Both the position numbers and the translations under genes were made by a program. Under the pieces are notes generated by a model. The model searched no databases. It saw only the letters and a list, made by a program, of their open reading frames with translations, and had not been told where the DNA came from. Positions 8,388 to 16,967 of a stretch of 64,000 nucleotides of DNA are shown piece after piece. This stretch comes from G958296245 sp963664035. GTDB lineage: Bacteria; Chloroflexota; Dehalococcoidia; Lucifugimonadales; G958296245. Numbering within the stretch: the first letter of the stretch is position 1; every line of letters begins with the position of its first letter. The stretch spans positions 2,232,001 through 2,296,000 of the forward strand of contig OY760867.2 in assembly GCA_963664035.2 (NCBI GenBank). The letters are read 5' to 3'.

Positions 8388-9034
8388 AGCAGCGCGGGCT
8401 GGCGCACGGGCGCGAATGTGAGGCGGTGGATGGGGCAGGGGCCGCGCTCTTCGAGCGCCTCCAGGTGGCGCCGGGTGGCGTAGCCCTTGTTGGTGGCGAA
8501 GCCGTAGGGCGGGTAGGCGGCGTCCTCGGACTGCATCATCCTATCGCGGGCGACCTTGGCGACGATGGAGGCGGCGGCGATGGACAGGCAGGTGGCGTCG
8601 CCGCGCACGATGGGCTTCTGGGGCAGCGGGAGGTCGGGTAGCTCGATGGCGTCGATGAGGAGGAAGGCGGGGGCGACGGCGAGCGCGGCGACGGCCCTGC
8701 GCATGGCCAGTCGGGTTGCGGGCACGATGCCGATGCGGTCGATCTCGGCGGCGGTGGCGGCGCCCGTCGCGAGGGCTGGGGCGCGCTCTTGGAGCTCGGC
8801 GAGTACGCGCTCTCGCTGCCGCGCGGTCATCTGCTTGCTGTCGCGGGTCTCGGAGACCCAGCCGCCGCGCGGATTGCGGGGGAGGACGGCGGCGCCGGCT
8901 ACGACGGGGCCTGCGAGGCAGCCGCGTCCGACCTCGTCGAGGCCGGCGACGGGGGCGAAGCCGTCGCGCAGGAGGCGGCGCTCCTCGCCGTAGGTCGCCC
9001 TCGCGCGGCGTGCCTTCTTGCGGGGCGCGCCCAC
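8384..9034 (-). CDS. rnhB: ribonuclease HII
   Basis: 216 residues. Cleaves the RNA strand of RNA-DNA hybrids and single ribonucleotides in DNA. The metal-binding GLDEVGRGCLAGPVVAGAAV block is near the N-terminus, followed by the LLIDAIEL aspartate and the ASIVAKVARDR block. A basic stretch (PRKKARRARATYGEERRLL) precedes the core. Six bp separate it from mnmA; it overlaps yraN by 4 bp. Confidence 0.95.
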   Translation of the reverse strand: MGAPRKKARRARATYGEERRLLRDGFAPVAGLDEVGRGCLAGPVVAGAAVLPRNPRGGWVSETRDSKQMTARQRERVLAELQERAPALATGAATAAEIDRIGIVPATRLAMRRAVAALAVAPAFLLIDAIELPDLPLPQKPIVRGDATCLSIAAASIVAKVARDRMMQSEDAAYPPYGFATNKGYATRRHLEALEERGPCPIHRLTFAPVRQPALL

Positions 9035-9040
9035 GGGCGG

Positions 9041-10168
9041 CTAGCCCGCCGCGGCTTCTGCCAGCGCCTGGGGCGTCTCGGCCGGCGCGGGCGGCTCCAG
9101 CTCGATGATGCCGCCGCCGACCAGCCGGTCGCCGTCGTAGAAGACGACGGCCTGGCCTGGGGTCACGGCGCGCTGGGGCTCGTGGAAGCGAATCTCGGCG
9201 AAGCCGGGGTGGGGGGTGAGGGTTGCGGGGGCCTCGCTGGCCTTGTACCTGATCTTGGCCGTGACCTCCACGGGAACCCCTGGGGCCATGCCCTGCGGGA
9301 AGTTGACGTTGGAGGCCCACATGGAGGCGCAGTAGAGATCGTGCTCGGCGCCGAGCACGACCCTGTTGCGCGCGGCGTCGATGCGCACGACGTAGCGGGG
9401 GGAGCCGGTGTTGCCGCCGAGGCCGAGGCCGCGGCGCTGGCCGACTGTGAAGAACTGGACGCCCGGGTGCGCGCCCAGTACCTCGCCGCTGGTGTCGACG
9501 AGGTCGCCTGGCCTTGGGCTGGCGCGGCCGCTGATGAACTTGCGGTAGTCGCCGTCGGGGATGAAGCATATCTCCTGGCTGTCGGGCTTGTCGGCGACGG
9601 GCAGGCCGGCGTCGGCGGCGAGCTCGCGCACGCGGCTCTTTGGGTGCTCGCCCACTGGGAGGAGGAGCCGGGCGAGCTCGCGCTGGGTAAGGGTGAAGAG
9701 CACGTAGGACTGGTCCTTCCCGGGGTCTACGCCCTTGAGTAGCTCGAACCCGGCGGGGCCGCGGCGTATGCGGGCGTAGTGGCCGGTCGCCACGTAGTCG
9801 GCGTCGAGGAACAGCGCCCTGCGCAGCAGGAAGTCGAACTTGATCTTGTCGTTGCAGGCGAGGCAGGGGTGCGGCGTGCGGCCCCTGTCGTACTCGCGGC
9901 AGAAGTAGTCGACGACGTGCTCCTGGAACTCGCGCTCGAAGTTCATGACGTAGTGGGGGACGCCGACGGCCTGGCAGACGCGGCGGGCGTCGTCGACGTC
10001 CTCGACGGAGCAGCAACGCTTGCTGGCGGCGGGCAGGTCGGCGCGCTCGACGGTCCACAGGCGCATGGTGACACCCACGACGTCGTAGCCCTGCCGCTTC
10101 AGCAGCAGGGCGGCGACGGAGGAGTCGACGCCCCCGCTCATGGCTACTATCACGCGCCCCTTGCTCAT
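9041..10168 (-). CDS. mnmA: tRNA-specific 2-thiouridylase MnmA
   Basis: 375 residues. Puts sulfur on U34 of Lys, Glu and Gln tRNAs. PP-loop VAMSGGVDSSVAALLL at the N-terminus; catalytic cysteines in HPCLACNDKIKF and SQEICFIP. Sulfur would come from a cysteine desulfurase; the window holds sufS. A TAATAT box lies about 14 nt before the ATG on the minus strand, overlapping the tail of the preceding gene. First gene of the mnmA-rnhB-yraN set. Confidence 0.95.
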   Translation of the reverse strand: MSKGRVIVAMSGGVDSSVAALLLKRQGYDVVGVTMRLWTVERADLPAASKRCCSVEDVDDARRVCQAVGVPHYVMNFEREFQEHVVDYFCREYDRGRTPHPCLACNDKIKFDFLLRRALFLDADYVATGHYARIRRGPAGFELLKGVDPGKDQSYVLFTLTQRELARLLLPVGEHPKSRVRELAADAGLPVADKPDSQEICFIPDGDYRKFISGRASPRPGDLVDTSGEVLGAHPGVQFFTVGQRRGLGLGGNTGSPRYVVRIDAARNRVVLGAEHDLYCASMWASNVNFPQGMAPGVPVEVTAKIRYKASEAPATLTPHPGFAEIRFHEPQRAVTPGQAVVFYDGDRLVGGGIIELEPPAPAETPQALAEAAAG

Positions 10169-10186
10169 GGGGTAGAGCGTAGCATA

Positions 10187-10546
10187 TTACGCCGCGCCGT
10201 TGAGAGCCGTGACCTTCTCCACGAAGCCCCGGACCAGGAGCCGGTTGTCCTCCAAGTCGTAGTCTTCCATGAAGTCATGATAGAAGTTGGCGTGGAGTGA
10301 CCGCGCCGCCGCAAACCCGGCTACGAGGATCGGGTCGCCGCTCTCCTCGGCGAGCCTCCTGACGGCGGCTTTCATAGCGCCGTGCTTGCCGAAGTCCCAT
10401 CCTCGCTCTTGGGCCGCGGCCACAACCGCATGGGAGGCCGCGCCCCAGAGCTTCTCCGAGCCCTGCAAGACATCGCCGTCAGCCAACTCCTTGTCGGCAG
10501 CCTCCAGGAAGCCCCGCGCCGTCTCCATGTGCCTCTTGGCGTCCAT
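10187..10546 (-). CDS. PaREP1-like small helical protein (paralog 1)
   Basis: 119 residues, all-helical in appearance. Shares with 47395-47775, 47783-48139 and 60318-60764 the block GD-x-LQ(A/G)SEK-x-WGA-x2-H and, later, LHANFY. This resembles the PaREP1 family, which I believe belongs with the HEPN-type four-helix proteins; a canonical HEPN Rx4-6H motif is not visible (spacing from R to H is 7). It starts 4 bp after the HicB-like gene, so the two look like one operon. Confidence 0.7.
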   Translation of the reverse strand: MDAKRHMETARGFLEAADKELADGDVLQGSEKLWGAASHAVVAAAQERGWDFGKHGAMKAAVRRLAEESGDPILVAGFAAARSLHANFYHDFMEDYDLEDNRLLVRGFVEKVTALNGAA

Positions 10547-10550
10547 GCCG

Positions 10551-10742
10551 CTATCTCACCATGTCGGACAGGCCACGGCCCCCGGCACACTGGTCTTCGA
10601 GGATGAGTGCAATCGCCTCCACGAGACTCTCGCGGGCCGTTTCCTCCGTCAACCCCTGGCCGTTGGCGCCGGGGATTTCAGGACAGTAGGCTATGTACCA
10701 GCCTTCCTCTTTCTCAATGACGGCGGTGAACTCGTTGCGCAT
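10551..10742 (-). CDS. HicB-like antitoxin-type protein
   Basis: 63 residues: FTAVIEKEEGWYIAYCPEIPGANGQG, then a helix (TEETARESLVEAIALILED). This is the compact HicB/DUF1902 fold without an added DNA-binding domain. No HicA toxin (dsRBD-like) is adjacent; instead the PaREP1-like gene follows by 4 bp. A TATTAT box ends 6 nt before the ATG, which would give a leaderless mRNA. Confidence 0.75.
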   Translation of the reverse strand: MRNEFTAVIEKEEGWYIAYCPEIPGANGQGLTEETARESLVEAIALILEDQCAGGRGLSDMVR

Positions 10743-10820
10743 GTTCGCATAATACTACATGGATGAACGGGATGGACATGGATATGTCGATTGCGTCCGG
10801 CCGGACTGTGGTATCGTGGC
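10743..10820. repeat. duplicated divergent intergenic region, copy 1
   Basis: The stretch from TGTTCGCATAATACTACATG to GGACTGTGGTATCGTGGC recurs at 14147-14359, where a MITE has split it. In both places it lies between a minus-strand gene and a plus-strand catabolic gene. TTGCGT-15-TATCGT toward the plus strand is a weak promoter candidate. Confidence 0.7.
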
Positions 10821-10823
10821 GGG

Positions 10824-12032
10824 ATGAAGACCTACAGGGTAGCGATTGTCGGGTGTGGCGCAAGGGGGACGGCGGCGGGGCTGGCCTATCACACCCACCC
10901 GCGCACGGAGGTCGTCGGCGTGTGCGACCTCGTACGGGAGCGTGCGGACGCCCTGGGGAGCCAGTTCGGCGACGCGGCAAGGTACGACGACCTCGACGCG
11001 ATGATCGTCGAGACGAAGCCGGACATCGTGGCCATTCCAACCGGTACAGAATTTCACTACCCCCTGTTGATGCGAGTACTGGACTACGGAGTGAACGTCG
11101 ACGTCGAGAAGCCGATCTGCGTCGATCTGGACCAGGCGGACGCGGTGCTGGCGAAGGCTTCCGAGAAGGGCGTTCGGGTGGCGGCGCATCACCAGTATCG
11201 CTCCGGGGGGCTGATGCGCGCGATGCACCGGGCAGTATCGGACGGGCGCATCGGCAAGCTGCGGCACATGAACGCCAGCGGGAAGGGATATTACGGCGGT
11301 TACGGGCTGCTGAACATCGGGACGCACTCGCTGAACTCGATGATGAGACTGGCCGGCCGCTGCAAGGCGGTGTACGCGACCGCGAGCACGGACGGACGGC
11401 CCATCCACCCCGGCGACGTGGCGCAGTCCCCCAACGGAATGGGGACGATAGCGGGCGAGTCGATCAGCGCGCACCTGGAGTTTGAAGGGGGCGTGACGGC
11501 GACGCTCCTGCAACATCGGGTGTCCGCCGCCGGCTCGATAGGCCGCACGCTCGAGGTCCTCGGCACGGATGGGCGGGCGCTGTTCAACCCCACGAGCGGC
11601 GCGTGGCTGCTGGAGGGCGCATGGCCCCTGCCGTTGCCCGACGGGGAGCGCGACGCGTGGCAGCGGCTCGAAGCCGAGGTCCCCGAAGGCTTCAGTCCCT
11701 ACGGCAGGGCGGCGCCGGACGACTACCGGCTGGACGACTATTGGTTCGTCGAGGAGTTCGTCGAGGCCCTGGACGAGGGGCGCGACCACGAATCGAGCGG
11801 CGCCGAAGCAAGGCACGCCCTGGAGATCATGATGGGCGTCTTCGAGTCGGCGGCCTACGGGCGGCCGGTCAGGCTCCCGCAGGCGGAGCGGGGCCACCCC
11901 CTGCTCCGGTGGCGCAGGGAAAACGGGCTGGACGCCCCCGGGCCGGCGCCTCGTTCATACGATGACTGGCTGGAAGCCGAAGACGAGCGGCTGGGGCGAG
12001 GCGCGCGGCCCGGTGCGGTGGCCGGGAGCTGA
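10824..12032 (+). CDS. Gfo/Idh/MocA family NAD(P)-dependent dehydrogenase
   Basis: 402 residues. Rossmann motif RVAIVGCGARG at the N-terminus, VDVEKPICVDLDQAD with the family's EKP motif near residue 96, then the substrate domain (AAHHQYRSGGLMRAMH, NIGTHSLNSMMRLAG with the typical G-x-H). These enzymes oxidise sugars, inositols or related alcohols; the substrate is unknown. ATG 10824 has a weak ribosome site. Transcribed away from the HicB-like pair across the duplicated intergenic region. Confidence 0.88.
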   Translation: MKTYRVAIVGCGARGTAAGLAYHTHPRTEVVGVCDLVRERADALGSQFGDAARYDDLDAMIVETKPDIVAIPTGTEFHYPLLMRVLDYGVNVDVEKPICVDLDQADAVLAKASEKGVRVAAHHQYRSGGLMRAMHRAVSDGRIGKLRHMNASGKGYYGGYGLLNIGTHSLNSMMRLAGRCKAVYATASTDGRPIHPGDVAQSPNGMGTIAGESISAHLEFEGGVTATLLQHRVSAAGSIGRTLEVLGTDGRALFNPTSGAWLLEGAWPLPLPDGERDAWQRLEAEVPEGFSPYGRAAPDDYRLDDYWFVEEFVEALDEGRDHESSGAEARHALEIMMGVFESAAYGRPVRLPQAERGHPLLRWRRENGLDAPGPAPRSYDDWLEAEDERLGRGARPGAVAGS

Positions 12033-12036
12033 ACGG

Positions 12037-12324
12037 CTACACGCCGTCGACGACTATCACGCTGGCTTTCGCGGCCTTCATGCGGATCTTCCTGGCTTCG
12101 GCGAATTCAGGCGAGCTTAGACACGCTCTCGCCTGTTCCACGCTGTCGAATTCGATGACTACGACGTGGCCGGGCGCCCACTCGCCGTCTATGACCTCAG
12201 CGGCGCCGCCGCGCACCAGGTATCTGCCGCCGTAAGACTCGACCGCCGCCGCGGCTCGCTCCCGGAACTTAGCATGGAGCGCCTCGTCCGTTATCTCGTT
12301 GTTCACTATCACGTATCCTGCCAT
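12037..12324 (-). CDS. DUF1330 domain protein
   Basis: 95 residues, normal for the family. Ferredoxin-like dimeric alpha/beta barrel pattern: GYVIVNNEITDE, GGRYLVRGG, VVIEFDSVEQARACLSSPEF. The biochemical role of the family is not established. Tail-to-tail with the dehydrogenase, 4 bp apart. Confidence 0.9.
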   Translation of the reverse strand: MAGYVIVNNEITDEALHAKFRERAAAAVESYGGRYLVRGGAAEVIDGEWAPGHVVVIEFDSVEQARACLSSPEFAEARKIRMKAAKASVIVVDGV

Positions 12325-12387
12325 GTGACCTCTCCTTCGTATGTTCCGGGGCGTATCGCCCCTATGAACGTTACCGGATTGAGTATA

Positions 12388-14205
12388 CTACCTTGATCCC
12401 TCCACGTTCACGGTAACTATGTCTACGCCGTGGTACTTCCGGTGGCGCACGGAAGAGGCATAGTGCCGCAATAGCCAGAAGGAGACCTCGTGCTCCTCGG
12501 GGATCTCGGACTGTTCGTTCAGGTATGCCAGCCGGTCTTCGAGGTTCTCCTCGTCGAAGACCGCCATGAATTCCAGCTCCACGGTCTTGCCGGGCCGCGC
12601 GACGATTATGAGCCTAGGCACGTTATCGTCTTCGCGGTCGCCGCCGGACTTCAGGAGGCTCGATAGCGTCTCCTCGCCCGCGGCGCGCAGGCGCTCGGTC
12701 GACGCATCGTTCCAGCCGACCCTGGAGGCGAGGTTGCGGAGGAAGGCGTCGACCTCGGGCAGAGCCGAAGTCTCCAACGCGGTCTCCAGGCGCATGCGCC
12801 GGGGGCTGGACAGCTCGATGAACGAGGTCAGCAGGATCGCGGTCAGGATGCCGACCGTCATGCTGTTGCCGAGCGACGCGCCCCAGGCGGTCCCCAGCAG
12901 GTCCACGAGGAAGTTATGGCTCTGCAAGCCCACCCCAAGCGAGAGCGACAGGCCCACCACTATGGCCTTCTGCGGGTCGAGCCCGTCCTGGAAGACCATC
13001 CTCATGCCTTCCACGAAGAGCAGCCCCATGACCATCAACAGGAAGGCCCCCATTACGGGACTGGGGACCGTCAGCAGGATACCCGCCGCCTTGGGCAAGA
13101 ACGCCAGCAATATCATCATGGCCCCGATCGCAAGCCCCAGGCTGCGCGCCGCGACCCCGGTGAGATTGATGAGCGAGACGTTGGACGGCGTATAGACTAT
13201 GGTGGGCAGTGTCCCCGTAATCCCGGCGAGCAGCGCGCCAAGTCCGTTGGCGTTGACCGCGCCCTGCACCAGGCGGAAGTCGGTCGCCGGCGGCCTGCGC
13301 CGCGAGACCTGTTGAAGGGCGACGCCGTCGACGCTCATCTTGATGGCGACTACGAGACTCACGATCAGGAACACAGGCAGGAGGGTCCAGAAGTCCTGGC
13401 CCGGGCCCAGGTCGAATCCCGGCCATGACGCTATCTCCGGCGCGTAGAACCAGCCGGCATCGATTACCCTCTGCGGGTCGTACAGTCCGAAGAGAGCGGC
13501 GGCCGCGGCGCCCGAAGCGAGTCCTATGAGCGTCGCCCATAGCTTCCAGACTCCCGATGCTCGGATGGCCAGCATCGCCGAGACTGCCAACGTCACCACG
13601 GCGACGGTAGGCCCCGCGGCGGTCGGCGTTCCATCGGGAACGTCGCCCAGCCTCTTGACCGCGATTGCCATGACCGTGACCGCTATCAGCATGAGCGCCA
13701 CCCCGGAGACGACCGGCGTGATGATCCGCCTCAGCAGCGGCAGCCACGCGGCTAGCGCGAACTGGACTAGCGAGGAGACGACGAGGAGGCCCGTCAGCAT
13801 GGAGGGCCCGCCCGCGGTCAGCGCCAGGACGGAGACCCCTATGAAGTGGGGGCCTGCCCCGGTCATGAGCGCGTGCCCCGCTCCCAGCCGCCCGGCGCGG
13901 CCCGCCTGCAGGGCGGTCACGGCTCCGCCGATTACCAGCGCCGCGAAGACGGCCCAGGTCAGGTAACCCTCGTCCAAGTCGTCGACCGCCGTGAAGGCGA
14001 CGGTCACGAACAGGACCGTGTTCGCCAGGGCGATCATGACGCCCTGGAGGGCGACGCCAATCGTCACGAGAGGCGGGCACCGATCGTCCGGCTCGTAGCG
14101 GATGTTCTCGTTTACGCGCTCTATCTTCCGCCTCTCAGCCCAGCGTTGTTCGCATATTACTACATGGATGGACGGGGATGGACGGGACGGACCAAAATCC
14201 CCCAC
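12388..14205 (-). CDS. NCS2-type nucleobase permease with fused C-terminal ATPase-like domain
   Basis: About 14 hydrophobic segments typical of uracil/xanthine permeases, then about 140 soluble residues (from LETALETSALPEVDAFLRN) resembling RsbW-type GHKL ATPases. The fusion could sense or regulate transport. The N-terminus is uncertain: the only canonical in-frame start is GTG 14205, which lies inside the MITE at 14192-14313. Conserved sequence begins around YEPDDRCPPLVTIGVALQG. Downstream of the MITE end, only ATA or ATC codons (for example ATA 14124, with GAGAGG upstream) could serve. Confidence 0.8.
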   Translation of the reverse strand: MGDFGPSRPSPSIHVVICEQRWAERRKIERVNENIRYEPDDRCPPLVTIGVALQGVMIALANTVLFVTVAFTAVDDLDEGYLTWAVFAALVIGGAVTALQAGRAGRLGAGHALMTGAGPHFIGVSVLALTAGGPSMLTGLLVVSSLVQFALAAWLPLLRRIITPVVSGVALMLIAVTVMAIAVKRLGDVPDGTPTAAGPTVAVVTLAVSAMLAIRASGVWKLWATLIGLASGAAAAALFGLYDPQRVIDAGWFYAPEIASWPGFDLGPGQDFWTLLPVFLIVSLVVAIKMSVDGVALQQVSRRRPPATDFRLVQGAVNANGLGALLAGITGTLPTIVYTPSNVSLINLTGVAARSLGLAIGAMMILLAFLPKAAGILLTVPSPVMGAFLLMVMGLLFVEGMRMVFQDGLDPQKAIVVGLSLSLGVGLQSHNFLVDLLGTAWGASLGNSMTVGILTAILLTSFIELSSPRRMRLETALETSALPEVDAFLRNLASRVGWNDASTERLRAAGEETLSSLLKSGGDREDDNVPRLIIVARPGKTVELEFMAVFDEENLEDRLAYLNEQSEIPEEHEVSFWLLRHYASSVRHRKYHGVDIVTVNVEGSR

Positions 14206-14359
14206 CTAAATGGCGGTGACGCTCTACGGCAAGGGGGAGGGCGGGTTTGAAACCCGCCCCTACGGGGTGATGGCCGATAGATATGGCGCTGAACCTGGAG
14301 GTGGGGGATTTGGGACGGATGCGCCGATTGCCTCCCGGCCGGACTGTGGTATCGTGGCA
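14147..14359. repeat. duplicated divergent intergenic region, copy 2, split by a MITE
   Basis: 14147-14191 and 14314-14359 together match 10743-10820. It separates the permease from the CehA-type hydrolase. The insert is the element at 14192-14313. Confidence 0.7.
14192..14313. mobile_element. MITE, CCAAAATCCCCCACCT family, copy 1
   Basis: 122 bp. Terminal inverted repeats CCAAAATCCCCCACCT (14192-14207) and AGGTGGGGGATTTGG (14299-14313). GACGGA directly flanks both ends (14186-14191, 14314-14319) as a target duplication. Inside is the GGGCGGGTTT/AAACCCGCCC palindrome. A second copy is at 43640-43759 and a lone right end at about 45355-45370. Confidence 0.8.
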
Positions 14360-14398
14360 GCGCCGTATTCGACGCTTGCGGTAGAGGAGGCAGCCGGT

Positions 14399-16957
14399 AT
14401 GCAGGACTACGAGGCGCTCGACATCTCGCGTTGGTGCAACGCCGGGGCCGGCGTGCTGGATGGGGAGTCGCCCGCGCTCGGCAGGCAGGACCTCATCGGG
14501 CTGCCCTTCCTCATAGGGCAGGACGGCGGCGGTCCGGACGGCGCATGCTTCATAGACCTGGAGGGCGGGGACGCGCCCGTCGCGGTCGAGGTCGGCCGCT
14601 CGGCGCTGCGCGTCGTCTTCGCGCACCGGCTCTTGGAGTCCCGGCTTGCCGAGGGAGGGCCGCTGGGAGTGGACGTCGCCGAGTACGTCTTCCATCTCGC
14701 GGATGGCAGCGTCGAGCGCGCCGCGGTCCGGGAGCGGTTCGAGATAGCCGGCCTGGCGGGCCGGGGAGGGCTTCGCGGCAGGGCCGGGATGCCGTACCTC
14801 GCCGTGCCCGACCAGGGGGCGCAGCCGATGCCGCGCACCTCCGGGCCGTGGGACATGATGGGCCGCCGGCAGTTCGAGGCGGAGATGGGCGGTACGAGGC
14901 GCTACTACCTCTGGGCGTGGGAGAACCCCCGTCCCGAGCAGGGGATCGACGCCATCGAGATCGTCCCCAGGGGGCCGCGCTTCCTGGTCGCGGCCATCAC
15001 CCTGGGATACGTGGACGAGCACCCGCTGGTCAGGACGGGCAGGCGTCCGGTGAAGCTCGTCCTCAAGGACGCCGAGCGGGCCGCCCGTCCATTCGACCTG
15101 GACGTCGAGGTGGACAGGGGCGAGAACACCTACGCCTTCCCGCTGCCGCGCGAGTCTGGCGACCGGTTCGTCGCCGACCCGTTCAGGGGCTGGGGCCAGC
15201 CGCCCAACCGCACCTCCAGCCCGGCATACGTCGAAGTGTCCGCTGTCCCTTCCGCCACCGTCACCGTGAAGCAGTCCGGCGAGGAGGTCGGCAGCGCCCG
15301 TTGGGGCGACGTCCAGGGCGATGGCAAGGTCGAGACCGAGCAGGTGCGCTTCGAGCTGGCCGATCCCGGCAGGAACTGGGTACACGTCACCGTGGTCGAC
15401 GACGACACGGGCGAGCCTGTGCCGTGCCGCGTCCACTTCCGCTCCCCCGACGGGGTGCCGTACCAGCCGCACGGCCACCACGGCCACGTACACTCCGACC
15501 TGGGCACGTGGTACACCGACGTGGGCGGCGACCTCAGGCTCGGCCACGTCACCTACGCCTACGTCGACGGCGCGTGCCAGGGCTGGCTGCCTAGGGGCGA
15601 AGTCATCGTCGACGCCGCACGCGGCTTCGAGTACGAGCCCCTGCGGACGAGGGTCCGCATCGAGCCCGGCCAGCAGGAGCTGACGCTCCGGCTGAAGCGC
15701 TGGACCGACATGAACGCCCGCCGCTGGTTCAGCGGCGACTCCCACGTCCACTGGCTCTCCACCCAGGGCTCCCATACCGAGGCCCGCGCGGAGGACCTGA
15801 ACGTCGTCAACCTGCTCCAATCGCAGTGGGGCAATCACTTCACCAACACCGAGGACTTCACCGGAGAGCCCAGCGTCTCCAAGGACGGCCGCTCCATCGT
15901 CTACGTGGGCCAGGAGAACCGACAGCACCTGATGGGCCACATGCTGCTATGGGGCCTCAAGAAGCCGGTCATGCCCTGGTGCTCCGACGGTCTGGGCGAG
16001 GCCGAGGTCGGCGGCACGCTGGAGGCCACCCTCAGCGATTGGGCCGACGCGACGCACGAGCAGGGAGGGACCGCGCTGATCGCCCACTACGGCGGCCTGA
16101 CAGGGGAGGCAGTGGCGCTGATAGCTACGGACCGCGCCAAGGGCGTCGAGATGATCAGCCATAGCGCCTCGAACCACAGGGACTACTACCAGGCCCTCAA
16201 CTGCGGCTACAGGCTCCCGCTCGTGGGCGGCACCGACAAGATGTCCAGCGACGTGGCCCTCGGAAGCTGCCGAACATACGCCTACATCCCGCCCGACGAG
16301 GAGTTCACCTACGACAACTGGTGCGCCGCCGTCGCGGCGGGGCGCACCTTCCTCAGCGCGGGCCCGATCCTGGAGCTCAGCGTCGACGGCCAGCCCATAG
16401 GCAGCACCATCGCCATGTCGGGCCCCGGCACGGTGGAGGTCCACGCAAGCGCGGAGAGCCTCTTTCCACTCCACCGTCTCGAGATCGTGCAGGCGGGCAG
16501 GGTCGTCGCGTCGGCGCAGTCGGAGAGGGGCGAGCGCCGGCTGGAGCTGAGGGAGCGTATCAGGATCGACGGCCACACCTGGATAGCCGCCCGGTGCGGC
16601 GGGCCCGGCTATCTGGCGCCGGTGGGCTTCCCCGGGTGGGGTGAAGACTCCGCCGGCCTGCAGATAGGCGACTACTTCTACGACAACTGGAAGCGCGGCA
16701 CATTCGCCCACACGTCGCCCATCTACGTGGCCTGCGGCGGCGAATGGTGGATGTTCGACCCCGACACGGCCCGGCTGATGCTCAAGCTGATCGAGGGCGG
16801 CATGGCCTACGTGGAGCACACCTCCGTCCAGCACCTGCCGGGCACGACCACACACCCCCACGGCGAGGCCGACCACATCGCCCACCTCCAGCGCCCGTTC
16901 GTAGAGGCGCGCCAGGCCATCGAGCAACGCGCGCAGGCCCTCGGCCTGTCGCTATAG
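14399..16957 (+). CDS. CehA/McbA-type metallohydrolase
   Basis: 852 residues. ATG 14399 follows AGGAGG at 8 nt. The N-terminal 440 residues are beta-rich, with a carboxypeptidase-regulatory-like stretch (WVHVTVVDDDTGEPVPCRVHF). The PHP-like catalytic part begins at WFSGDSHVHW (about residue 442) and includes HEQGGTALIAHYGG and LPLVGGTDKMSSD. CehA itself hydrolyses carbaryl; most relatives have unknown ester, amide or phosphoester substrates. Followed by a dehydrogenase (10 bp) and an RpiB-like isomerase, suggesting a catabolic operon. No signal peptide seen. Confidence 0.88.
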   Translation: MQDYEALDISRWCNAGAGVLDGESPALGRQDLIGLPFLIGQDGGGPDGACFIDLEGGDAPVAVEVGRSALRVVFAHRLLESRLAEGGPLGVDVAEYVFHLADGSVERAAVRERFEIAGLAGRGGLRGRAGMPYLAVPDQGAQPMPRTSGPWDMMGRRQFEAEMGGTRRYYLWAWENPRPEQGIDAIEIVPRGPRFLVAAITLGYVDEHPLVRTGRRPVKLVLKDAERAARPFDLDVEVDRGENTYAFPLPRESGDRFVADPFRGWGQPPNRTSSPAYVEVSAVPSATVTVKQSGEEVGSARWGDVQGDGKVETEQVRFELADPGRNWVHVTVVDDDTGEPVPCRVHFRSPDGVPYQPHGHHGHVHSDLGTWYTDVGGDLRLGHVTYAYVDGACQGWLPRGEVIVDAARGFEYEPLRTRVRIEPGQQELTLRLKRWTDMNARRWFSGDSHVHWLSTQGSHTEARAEDLNVVNLLQSQWGNHFTNTEDFTGEPSVSKDGRSIVYVGQENRQHLMGHMLLWGLKKPVMPWCSDGLGEAEVGGTLEATLSDWADATHEQGGTALIAHYGGLTGEAVALIATDRAKGVEMISHSASNHRDYYQALNCGYRLPLVGGTDKMSSDVALGSCRTYAYIPPDEEFTYDNWCAAVAAGRTFLSAGPILELSVDGQPIGSTIAMSGPGTVEVHASAESLFPLHRLEIVQAGRVVASAQSERGERRLELRERIRIDGHTWIAARCGGPGYLAPVGFPGWGEDSAGLQIGDYFYDNWKRGTFAHTSPIYVACGGEWWMFDPDTARLMLKLIEGGMAYVEHTSVQHLPGTTTHPHGEADHIAHLQRPFVEARQAIEQRAQALGLSL

Positions 16958-16967
16958 GAGCATCGCC

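Noticed and set aside
10187..10546. HEPN RNase active-site motif in the PaREP1-like protein
   Set aside because: The R-to-H distance is seven residues and is not kept in the paralogs, so catalysis cannot be claimed.
14210..14398. N-terminal extension of the CehA-type gene
   Set aside because: These codons translate the MITE and the duplicated intergenic region; ATG 14399 has a strong ribosome site.
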